Assembly (NCBI GenBank): GCA_030695165.1
Contig: JAUYTH010000096.1
Coordinates: 1-37,897 of the forward strand
Direction: 5' to 3'
Length of the DNA: 37,897 bases
From: Bacteroidales bacterium
GTDB taxonomy: Bacteria > Bacteroidota > Bacteroidia > Bacteroidales > UBA932
In this document: positions 30,139 through 37,897 of the stretch, piece after piece
Layout of the letters: the number at the start of each line of letters is the position of its first letter
How positions within the stretch are numbered: position 1 is the first letter of the stretch
Translations under genes and position numbers: made by a program
The notes under the pieces: model-generated
Database searches by the model: none
Seen by the model: the letters and a program-made list of their open reading frames with translations, nothing else
Told to the model about the DNA's origin: nothing

Positions 30139-31596
30139 ATGATAGACGAACAGGTTAAACTGCACGACAGATTTTCGGCAGAGATAAAGGTGAGTTTTGG
30201 AGCAAGAAAGAAGCTGAAATTGAATGATTTTGCGTTTAATATATGGCTTTTTGTTCCGAACAGCCTGGATATAAACAGGTTTAATTACTCGAAACAGGAT
30301 TTTTACAGAGACTTAAGGTCAAATATCCGGCTCATTACCCCCGTATATCTTTTACGGAATATAGTTTGGGCAGAAAATTCCCCCTTTATATACCTGGAGA
30401 AAGCATTCAGGAAGATCACCTCACAACCAACCAGAACGAACTCAGAAGAGTATGAGTATCAGATAAAGATGTTTCTTTCAATACTTAAAAGCTCTCTCAG
30501 AGATGAGGTAAATCATATGAACTCAGCAAAAGCTGACGATCTTAACTACCTCGTAAGCAATTACACTAAAAACGTAAAGAGCATCTTTGAAAAATACAGA
30601 GATCTCTACCCAATAATCAATGTTCCCAATATTGAGCCGGGACTTATAGACTACTACCGTTACGGAGAGGAGTTTATGTGTAATGTAATTGAGAAGTACA
30701 GCTTCCTGCTGATGAAGGGGATTAAAGGTGCAGATAAAGAGCTTTTTGAAAGTTACAAAACAGCCATTCTCTCTATGGTAAATGAGATTATCGAGTTCAA
30801 AAAGAGCAGGGGATACCAGGTGGTGGAGAGTGAACAGAAGAACATCTCCAGTGACTTTGTTCATCGTCTTGGATTGCTTAAAAAGTATGCAGAGAGCCAT
30901 CTCTACCTAAATGTAAAAAAGCGAAGGGACGGAGTCCTCACAGAGCAGTTCCTCTATAGTATAGCTGCAGGAATATCAATGATCTTTGCAACAATAATAG
31001 CCTTTTCGGTACAGCAGCAGTTCGGAAGTTTCACTATGCCTCTGTTTGTTGCACTTGTAGTGAGCTATATGTTAAAAGACAGAATTAAAGAGTTGGCAAG
31101 ATACTATTTTGCACATAAGATGAGCTCTAAATACTTTGACCACAAAATAGCAATGAACATTAACGATACCGATATAGGGTGGGCAAAGGAGAGTATGGAC
31201 TTTATTCAGGATTCAAAGATTCCTAAGGAGATTATTAAACTAAGGAACAGAGCTGCAATTATAGACGCTACATATAAAACCGACAGTGAGAAGATTATTC
31301 TCTATAGGATGCATATGCATATAGACAGGGAGAAACTCAACTCGACAAGTCCCTACTTCTTTTCCGGAGTTAACTCAATCATACGCCTGAATACCTCCCA
31401 TTTTTTGAGAAATATGGATAACCCGGAGTTCACTCTTTACTTTCCGGATGACCAAGCGGGTTATCAAACCATCAAAGGAAAAAAGTTATACTACCTCAAT
31501 CTGATTATTCAAAAGCAGAACGAAACCCAGAATGAGTTTCGCCACTACCGTCTGGTACTAAACCGAGACGGAATTATCCGAATAGAAGAGGAATAA
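30139..31596 (+). CDS. Uncharacterised 485 aa protein with two central TM helices
   Basis: Complete ORF 10 nt after the SLC13 stop. TM pair FLYSIAAGISMIFATIIAFSVQQQFGSFTMPLFVALVVSYML; no family recognised. Confidence 0.85.
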   Translation: MIDEQVKLHDRFSAEIKVSFGARKKLKLNDFAFNIWLFVPNSLDINRFNYSKQDFYRDLRSNIRLITPVYLLRNIVWAENSPFIYLEKAFRKITSQPTRTNSEEYEYQIKMFLSILKSSLRDEVNHMNSAKADDLNYLVSNYTKNVKSIFEKYRDLYPIINVPNIEPGLIDYYRYGEEFMCNVIEKYSFLLMKGIKGADKELFESYKTAILSMVNEIIEFKKSRGYQVVESEQKNISSDFVHRLGLLKKYAESHLYLNVKKRRDGVLTEQFLYSIAAGISMIFATIIAFSVQQQFGSFTMPLFVALVVSYMLKDRIKELARYYFAHKMSSKYFDHKIAMNINDTDIGWAKESMDFIQDSKIPKEIIKLRNRAAIIDATYKTDSEKIILYRMHMHIDREKLNSTSPYFFSGVNSIIRLNTSHFLRNMDNPEFTLYFPDDQAGYQTIKGKKLYYLNLIIQKQNETQNEFRHYRLVLNRDGIIRIEEE

Positions 31597-31749
31597 ACAC
31601 TTTTTCGGTACTTAATTTGGCCTTTGGGATAGGATCTCAAGGTAAGAAACAACAACTATATCGTATCTGATAATAATAAGGGGTGTAACATCGATATAAA
31701 TTAGGTGGTTCAGGTCAGGATTATGTAATTTTTAATAGAATATATTTTA

Positions 31750-31757
31750 TATATTTG
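31750..31757 (+). promoter_or_regulatory. Candidate -7 element TATATTTG upstream of the Hpt gene
   Basis: Exact TAnnTTTG match 16 nt upstream of the ATG at 31774. Confidence 0.3.
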
Positions 31758-31773
31758 ATTAAAAATTATTCGA

Positions 31774-32127
31774 ATGGATAATACCATCAAAAATAGCAAT
31801 ATACCTATCCCCGATCTTCAATATTTAAAACAGATGATTGGAGATGATCAGGAGGTTTTAAAGGAGGTGCTCACAATCTTTATCGAAGAGATGCCCACAA
31901 TGCTCAAAAACCTGAGAGAGAGTAGTGAATCCAGGGATCACGACAGACTAAAGTCCATCTCCCATACTATGATAACCGAGTTGTCAACTTTGGGTATTAC
32001 ATCAGTTTTAAATGATGTGAAGGCAATCAATAAAGGGAGCCGAGAGATGAGAGATATGGATGAAACAGTAGATAGGATAATAAGAGCTGTTACATTCAGT
32101 ATAGAGTATTTTAAAACGTTGATTTAA
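31774..32127 (+). CDS. Hpt (histidine phosphotransfer) domain protein
   Basis: 117 aa helical; YLKQMIGDDQEVLKEVLTIFIEEMPTMLKNLRESSESRDHDRLKSISHTMITELSTLGI, with the His in the canonical position. Adjacent to a response regulator. Confidence 0.82.
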   Translation: MDNTIKNSNIPIPDLQYLKQMIGDDQEVLKEVLTIFIEEMPTMLKNLRESSESRDHDRLKSISHTMITELSTLGITSVLNDVKAINKGSREMRDMDETVDRIIRAVTFSIEYFKTLI

Positions 32128-32135
32128 AACTACCT

Positions 32136-33494
32136 ATGGCAAAAATTTTAGTTATTGACGATGACAGGCTAATCCGTAAAATAATTACGACCATTCTCAG
32201 AAAAGATGGCCAGGAGGTTTTTGAGGCAGAAGATGGAGAGATTGGAATGGGTATTATTTTGTCTGAACGTGTGGAACTTGTTTTAACAGACTTTCAAATG
32301 CCGGGAAAAAACGGACTTGAGGTTTTGTCAGAAATTGTTGCTCTTAAGCGTGGGATTCAGGTTATTATGCTTACGGGGTTTGGAGATATTACTCTAACAA
32401 TAAAAGCAATACAGCAGGGGGCTTTTGACTTCCTGGAAAAGCCGATAAATCCTGTTCTGCTTAAAGATGTCATTCATAAAGCTCTTACCTCTGTAAAGCA
32501 GAGTGCAATATTAACAGATATCCTAAGAGAAAATCTTGATGCAATACCCAATTTTGACAGCACACTTCTGGTTGGAAGAGCACCACAGATGAAAGAGATC
32601 TTTAAGAGTATCGGGCTTATCTCAATGAATAAAGTTAATGTTTTGATTCAGGGAGAGACCGGTACAGGAAAGGAGCTAATTGCAAGACTAATCCACTTCT
32701 CCGGGATTACACACGATAAGCCCTTGGTTGTGGTAAATTGCAGTGCTCTAACAGAGACATTGCTGGAGAGCGAACTCTTTGGTCACGTTAAGGGATCTTT
32801 CACAGATTCAATCAGAGATAAAAAGGGTAAATTTGAACTGGCCGCAGACGGAACTATCTTTTTAGATGAAATATCGGAGATTTCTTTGAATACGCAGGTA
32901 AAATTATTAAGAGTTATTCAGGAACTTGAGTTCGAAAAGGTTGGAGGGGACTCTCCAATTCCTATGAAGGCAAGGATAATTACTGCCTCAAATAAAAACC
33001 TGGAAGATCTCATTAAACAGGGTAAATTCAGGGAAGATCTTTACTACAGATTAAAAGTATTCACAATAACACTTCCTCCATTAAGAGAGCGTAAAGAGGA
33101 CATTAATGATCTCATAATACACTTTCTAGTTAAGTTGAACAAAAGGTTCAATAAAAATGTAAAAAAGATAGGGGATGGAGTAATTGAAATGCTTAAAGAT
33201 CACGATTGGTATGGAAATGTACGTGAGCTTGAAAACACACTTATGCAGGCAGTAGTTATGTCTAAGAGTGATGTTTTAGAGATAGAAAATATAATTCTCA
33301 ATAAGAGAGAGGTTGATTTCACCGAAAAAGACGATGAAGTTTTTGAAATGAAACCCCTTTCAACTATTGAAAAGCATTATATTAAAAGAGTTTTGGATGC
33401 AGTAAAGTGGAACAAACTTGAGGCATCCAGAATACTGGAGATTACACGGCCAACTCTTAATGCAAAAATTGAGAAGTACGATATCCAACCCTGA
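32136..33494 (+). CDS. Sigma-54-dependent response regulator (NtrC family: REC-AAA+-Fis HTH)
   Basis: REC (VIDDD, LTDFQMPG, MLTG, EKPI), AAA+ (GETGTGKE, GTIFLDEI, WYGNVRELENTL), C-terminal Fis-type HTH (LEASRILEITRPTLNAKI). Confidence 0.95.
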   Translation: MAKILVIDDDRLIRKIITTILRKDGQEVFEAEDGEIGMGIILSERVELVLTDFQMPGKNGLEVLSEIVALKRGIQVIMLTGFGDITLTIKAIQQGAFDFLEKPINPVLLKDVIHKALTSVKQSAILTDILRENLDAIPNFDSTLLVGRAPQMKEIFKSIGLISMNKVNVLIQGETGTGKELIARLIHFSGITHDKPLVVVNCSALTETLLESELFGHVKGSFTDSIRDKKGKFELAADGTIFLDEISEISLNTQVKLLRVIQELEFEKVGGDSPIPMKARIITASNKNLEDLIKQGKFREDLYYRLKVFTITLPPLRERKEDINDLIIHFLVKLNKRFNKNVKKIGDGVIEMLKDHDWYGNVRELENTLMQAVVMSKSDVLEIENIILNKREVDFTEKDDEVFEMKPLSTIEKHYIKRVLDAVKWNKLEASRILEITRPTLNAKIEKYDIQP

Positions 33495-33499
33495 GCCGG

Positions 33500-36400
33500 C
33501 TATCTGGGTGTAATTACTATAAAAGAGTCTCTCCACCCAAGCTTTCTTAAGAGTGTGAGCAGCTCTTCTGCCTCCTTCCGACTATTCATAATACCGCAGA
33601 AATATCTGTAATAACCGTCTTTGCCAAGATTTTCTTTGATTACTATATTAGGGAATTTATTATAAATGGCAGAGAAACCCTTTTCAATAGAAATAGGTTT
33701 TCTGGCTGCCAGTATTTGCACGGAGAAAAGTTCAGGTGCAGGAAGAAGATTACTTTCTGACATATAGAGTGGGATAATAAATGACTCCTCCCAACCGGCC
33801 TTAACAATTTTTTTGTTGACAACTTTTGCATTTTCAAGCGTTTCAAATAGCTCTGCAGAATACCTGTAAAAGCCGTCCTCACCCAAATTTTCCACAATAT
33901 TGATATCAGGTATTACAGATATGATTGATTTAAAATGCTCATTTATAACAATTTTATTGGAGGTTGCCAAGAGTTGTATTTTGTATACAACTCTTCCCGA
34001 ATGATATGTCTCAATAGCCAAAGTGTCTTTTTCGGATATTACACTTTTAGGTATTATAATCTCCTCTTTGTTATATACAGTGCTCTTCTCGACGCTGTCT
34101 AAAGAGCCATTTTTCTCAATTGTAAACACAAGCTCTTCGGTAAGATCTCCGTATCTTGAGGCAGAAATTGAAAACTTAATAAGCCCTGGAGTGGATGTCA
34201 TATTTAGTTTTTGCATCTGATCTTTATTAATAACAGCATAATAATCACCGGGAGTAAAGCCCAGTAAACTGAAAAATCCATCATCTTCGGATAGGGTGCT
34301 CTTAACAAGCTTAGAATCACTATTGTAAAAATCAACAATAACTCTTCCCTGCCCCGATTGTCCTGAACTACTCTTCAGGTAAACCATTCCGTTTGCCTCT
34401 CCATAAACATTTACAGGAACCTCAATCTTCTTAATCTGGTTAGATTCTACTGTCACATCATACACCTTGTTTTTCAGTTGCCAGGCAATATTGTCAAAGC
34501 TGGAGCCGGAGAAAGTAAGCAGATACTTTGAGTATGATTCAAGGTCGAATACTCTTATAGTTGTATCTTTTACATTATATTCTACACGTCCTCCATTTAG
34601 GTGTAACTGAAGACCATAAACTTTTGGTTCACCCTTATCTTTCTTCCCATTACAATTTATGTCCAGGTATGGGTAAATTAACAACCCCCCTTTGCCTGCA
34701 TTAGGCCTTCTGCTACTGCCTATATACCTGTTCTTTGCATCTACAATAATACTTCCACTGGCAGTTTCTGTGAATGAAGTGGTGTTATTATCCTTTCTGG
34801 CATTAATATTAATTTGAGCGAAAGAGAAATCGAAACGAATTCCAAGATCAATATTTGTGAAGTTATTTATTAAATCCTTCTCATATGAGGCAGAAATGTA
34901 ACCATTTTTCAAAATCCGCTTCTCAAGTACAGATTTAAATGATGTGAATTTGCCTTGGCTATAGTTAAACTGAGACTGAGGTGTTAAGATAAAACCACGA
35001 GGAAACCTCATCGATAAAGACAGGGTACTGTAGATATCAGGATTTAGCATTTGGGAGAATATTGCGCTTGTGGTCAAATTTGCATTAACACCCATAAAGG
35101 CACTTGACATAAGCAGCTCAACAGCAGTGTATTTTGATTGCGGCATTATAAACTGGTTTGCAGATAATCTCGAAAACAGAGCTATATTTTTACCTCTGAT
35201 AGGCACCGATAACGAAATCTTTCTCTCTTCTGTGTAGTTTGTATTTATTGCGGTTTGACCTTTATCGTATTTCACATAATTGGCCTCAAACTGGAAATCG
35301 GAAGGTAATCTATAATTCATTGTTCCTTCTAATTTTGCTCCGTATGTGTACTCTCCGGATATGATTAATCTTGAAGAGACCCTAATTGATGAGCGAATAA
35401 AGGGAAGAAATTGCCCTGATGTTTTTGATGAGAGAAATTCAACTCCACCTCCAACTGTTATAGATCTGGAGATCCCATAGTCCATATTTAATCTTGAAAA
35501 GACTCTTCCAAGCGAATCCTCTGTAACGCCGCCGCTAAGATTGTATTCAAACACACCCTTTGGAAGGAAATTATAAGGGATGTTAATGCTCTTCTCTTTA
35601 GACCTCTCCTCACCCCAGGGTCCGTAAAACTGAAGTTTAACGCTTGTGTTTCCATAAACAAGAGGAACTTCAAATGAGAAAAACCCGGATGCATCTGCTT
35701 TTTTATAATCTACCAGTACATTATTAACAAATAATTCAACCAGCCAGCCGGGTTCTGTCACATCACTCAATGTATATGTACCGTAAGATTGTCTGTAAGT
35801 TGTAGGAGTATTTGTAAGTTGCAATCCAATAATAGGAGCGTTTAATGAAGCAACGGCATCCGTTGTTATTTTACCGGCGACTATCTGCTTAAATACCTTA
35901 AAATCATTATTTGTATATCTCCAGTAATAGTTCTGATCTCTCAGGGAGAGTGCAGTTGCATCATTATAGTTAAAAGCAACATTCAGCTCCCCTCCAGCCA
36001 AAGTAGATCCTAAAGTAACAGCCAACCTGTTGTTTGTCTCTCCGCCAACTTTTTGGGAAGAGGTAACCGACCAGTCTGCAACCCCAAAACGAAAGAGCGG
36101 GTAGCTTCTTGCGATTAAGGTATCTGCCTTAATTTCCCCTCTTATCTGATTTATATTTTTTCTCATCTGTTCATTACGAATCTCACGAATAACAGGAAGT
36201 TCGATTTTAGTATTAAGAATAACAGAGAGACTCCTAAAATTAAAAGTGCACTCAAGGCCAAACACCTCACCAAAATAGTTTGCTTTTAAATATAAATTTG
36301 TTTCAGTTCGGAGAATATCGCCCTCTTTAATGTTAAATACCCTTTTCTGATACTCTATTTTAGAGTTTACACGATCAATGAGATAAGAGTCACTCTCAGA

Positions 36401-36697
36401 TAAAAAAAACCCGGTCACGGAGTCAAACCCGGGAGAGGAGGTGTTTTTAATTTTTAAGAAATTAAAGAGGTCTGTTATCGAGAGATAGAGCTTCTCATCA
36501 TAAATAAGGGCAGGAAGTTCGGCCCCGCCAATTTTTGGCAGACTTAGAAAGACATTAACCTCATCATACTCCTGCTCTTGTTGTGCGCTTAAGCGGGATG
36601 TGAATAGAAGAAGAGAGACTATAAGCAGGGAGATAAACTTATAGTAAGATCCGGTTATAAAGCGGATCTTCTTAGATGAAGAGGGTAAATATGCCAT
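33500..36697 (-). CDS. Fimbrial usher-like outer membrane protein with C-terminal tandem SPOR-like repeats
   Basis: 1065 aa with signal peptide. Usher-like segment DVTEPGWLVELFVNNVLVDYKKADASGFFSFEVPLVYGNTSVKLQFYGPWGEERSKEKSINIP; long beta-rich barrel region; C-terminal SPOR-like repeats. Operonic with PapD-like and DUF4402 genes. Confidence 0.75.
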   Translation of the reverse strand: MAYLPSSSKKIRFITGSYYKFISLLIVSLLLFTSRLSAQQEQEYDEVNVFLSLPKIGGAELPALIYDEKLYLSITDLFNFLKIKNTSSPGFDSVTGFFLSESDSYLIDRVNSKIEYQKRVFNIKEGDILRTETNLYLKANYFGEVFGLECTFNFRSLSVILNTKIELPVIREIRNEQMRKNINQIRGEIKADTLIARSYPLFRFGVADWSVTSSQKVGGETNNRLAVTLGSTLAGGELNVAFNYNDATALSLRDQNYYWRYTNNDFKVFKQIVAGKITTDAVASLNAPIIGLQLTNTPTTYRQSYGTYTLSDVTEPGWLVELFVNNVLVDYKKADASGFFSFEVPLVYGNTSVKLQFYGPWGEERSKEKSINIPYNFLPKGVFEYNLSGGVTEDSLGRVFSRLNMDYGISRSITVGGGVEFLSSKTSGQFLPFIRSSIRVSSRLIISGEYTYGAKLEGTMNYRLPSDFQFEANYVKYDKGQTAINTNYTEERKISLSVPIRGKNIALFSRLSANQFIMPQSKYTAVELLMSSAFMGVNANLTTSAIFSQMLNPDIYSTLSLSMRFPRGFILTPQSQFNYSQGKFTSFKSVLEKRILKNGYISASYEKDLINNFTNIDLGIRFDFSFAQININARKDNNTTSFTETASGSIIVDAKNRYIGSSRRPNAGKGGLLIYPYLDINCNGKKDKGEPKVYGLQLHLNGGRVEYNVKDTTIRVFDLESYSKYLLTFSGSSFDNIAWQLKNKVYDVTVESNQIKKIEVPVNVYGEANGMVYLKSSSGQSGQGRVIVDFYNSDSKLVKSTLSEDDGFFSLLGFTPGDYYAVINKDQMQKLNMTSTPGLIKFSISASRYGDLTEELVFTIEKNGSLDSVEKSTVYNKEEIIIPKSVISEKDTLAIETYHSGRVVYKIQLLATSNKIVINEHFKSIISVIPDINIVENLGEDGFYRYSAELFETLENAKVVNKKIVKAGWEESFIIPLYMSESNLLPAPELFSVQILAARKPISIEKGFSAIYNKFPNIVIKENLGKDGYYRYFCGIMNSRKEAEELLTLLRKLGWRDSFIVITPR
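33503..33988 (-). repeat. Two tandem SPOR-like repeats in the C-terminus of the usher-like protein
   Basis: Repeat 1: VYKIQLLATSNKIVINEHFKSIISVIPDINIVENLGEDGFYRYSAELFETLENAKVVNKKIVKAGWEESFII. Repeat 2: FSVQILAARKPISIEKGFSAIYNKFPNIVIKENLGKDGYYRYFCGIMNSRKEAEELLTLLRKLGWRDSFIV. They share VQ-like start, (I/V)(V/K)ENLG(E/K)DG(F/Y)YRY and GW(E/R)(E/D)SFI. Confidence 0.8.
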
Positions 36698-36719
36698 CTG
36701 AAGAAAAACTTAAGGAGAC

Positions 36720-37211
36720 TTAGTTATAATTGAAGGTTACATTAAACGTACCCACATAGTTTCCAGGGGGGTTTGCTGTTATGCTTCCAACTATCAAGGT
36801 GGCACCAACGTTTATAATTGCAGTTCGGTTGCGGATATTAATGTTAGGCGAGGGGCTGGTTATGAATGTTATTAAAGAGAGGGTTCCCCCTCCACCAACC
36901 CTGGTTAAAGTGGCATTAGGGATGGTAATGCTGGTGATATTCCTTACCCTATTATTACCTCTTACTTCAAAAATTGCATTGGAAGATATTCCGCCACTGA
37001 GCAATACAATATTACCGGTAGATGTCCGGGCGCCTGAAGCACTAATTATCACGCTACCCCCTGCACCTAAAGGATAAAATATTCCGAAGCTAAGATCCTG
37101 TGTTTTTTGGACAGTAACATCCTGGGAAAAGTGAACCTTTGGGATAAAAAGAATAAAAGCCAGCAGAATAAGTTGTCTAAATATTTTAATATATGAATAT
37201 TGTCCGTTCAT
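36720..37211 (-). CDS. DUF4402 domain-containing secreted protein (putative fimbrial-type subunit)
   Basis: 163 aa with signal peptide; DLSFGIFYPLGAGGSVIISASGARTSTGNIVLLSGGISSNAIFEVRGNN...GNYVGTFNVTFNYN matches the DUF4402 pattern. Confidence 0.82.
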   Translation of the reverse strand: MNGQYSYIKIFRQLILLAFILFIPKVHFSQDVTVQKTQDLSFGIFYPLGAGGSVIISASGARTSTGNIVLLSGGISSNAIFEVRGNNRVRNITSITIPNATLTRVGGGGTLSLITFITSPSPNINIRNRTAIINVGATLIVGSITANPPGNYVGTFNVTFNYN

Positions 37212-37216
37212 TTAAA

Positions 37217-37897
37217 TTATCTTAGAAGAAATTCAGTCTCAGCAAATTTTTCCGGCTTTGTGTCCGATTGAGATAGGTATGAGATAATCAGTTTACCTGT
37301 TTTATAGTTTACTGCCCTCTCGTTTGAAAGATAAATTTTGAGAGTTCTCGATTTGTTGGGGGTATAAACAGCAACTCCGTTAAGAGACCCAACAGGGGTT
37401 TGTTTTCCGTTTGGTGCTACATATACAACTCTAAGATCGCCATAAACAGACATATTGCCGCTTCGGTTAAATTTGATCTCAAGAACTTTAGTTGTGTCGT
37501 CAAGATCTTCAAATTTAACATCAGAAAGATTTACTTTTACTTCGGGTGTTCCGACCCTTATAATAACAGGAATTGTAATGCCGAATACAGGAGTAAGCTG
37601 CACACTTACAGATGTTGTGTCTTTTTTAAGATCTTCAGCTCCAAGAGCTTCTAGTTTAGGAACAGATCTAAAATATACGTGTGACCGATACTCCCCCGGT
37701 GCAAGCCTCTCCATATTTGTTACCTGCATCTTGACAACCTGAGCCTCATTTGGCCCAAGAGTTACTGTTCTGGGGAAAAAGCGTATATTCTTGTCTGCAA
37801 AGTATTGACCCGGATCCGGCTCTGTAATTTCCGTAAATGAGCCATCTTCATTCATCCTGTACTGAATAAGGGAGACATTATATTTTGAAGAGTCAAC
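37217..37897 (-). CDS. PapD-like periplasmic pilus chaperone (partial; N-terminus lies beyond the right edge)
   Basis: Reading frame is open to the edge (upstream of the ORF-track Met: VDSSKYNVSLIQYRM...). FFPRTVTLGPNEAQVVKMQVTNMERLAPGEYRSHVYFRSVP...VFGITIPVIIRVG resembles PapD/FimC domain 1. Confidence 0.75.
   Translation of the reverse strand, partial: VDSSKYNVSLIQYRMNEDGSFTEITEPDPGQYFADKNIRFFPRTVTLGPNEAQVVKMQVTNMERLAPGEYRSHVYFRSVPKLEALGAEDLKKDTTSVSVQLTPVFGITIPVIIRVGTPEVKVNLSDVKFEDLDDTTKVLEIKFNRSGNMSVYGDLRVVYVAPNGKQTPVGSLNGVAVYTPNKSRTLKIYLSNERAVNYKTGKLIISYLSQSDTKPEKFAETEFLLR

Overview
The window is a dense chromosomal segment that looks like Bacteroidota (probably Bacteroidales). Support for this is the protein families present, the lipoprotein signals, and several exact TAnnTTTG -7-like promoter elements. 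No rRNA, tRNA, CRISPR array, transposase or phage module was seen. From left to right: (i) two adjacent LruC-type/repetitive lipoprotein genes, the first cut by the left edge; (ii) a TetR-TolC-HlyD-ABC-ABC-permease-permease efflux operon resembling YbhGFSR; (iii) a divergent pabA / pabB-pabC folate locus; (iv) three overlapping glycosyltransferase genes; (v) an ahcY-metF-metH methyl-cycle cluster plus another glycosyltransferase; (vi) a phosphate-themed block: DUF47/PhoU-like protein, PiT transporter fused to a LuxR-type HTH, OprP-like porin, LTD lipoprotein, possible CYTH-like protein, CYTH triphosphate-tunnel protein, SLC13/DASS transporter and an uncharacterised membrane protein; (vii) an Hpt protein plus an NtrC-type response regulator; (viii) on the minus strand at the right edge, an apparent chaperone-usher-like assembly locus: PapD-like chaperone (cut by the right edge), a DUF4402 putative subunit, and a usher-like protein ending in two SPOR-like repeats. 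The two strongest candidates for something new are the PiT-LuxR HTH fusion and the DUF4402 chaperone/usher/SPOR locus.
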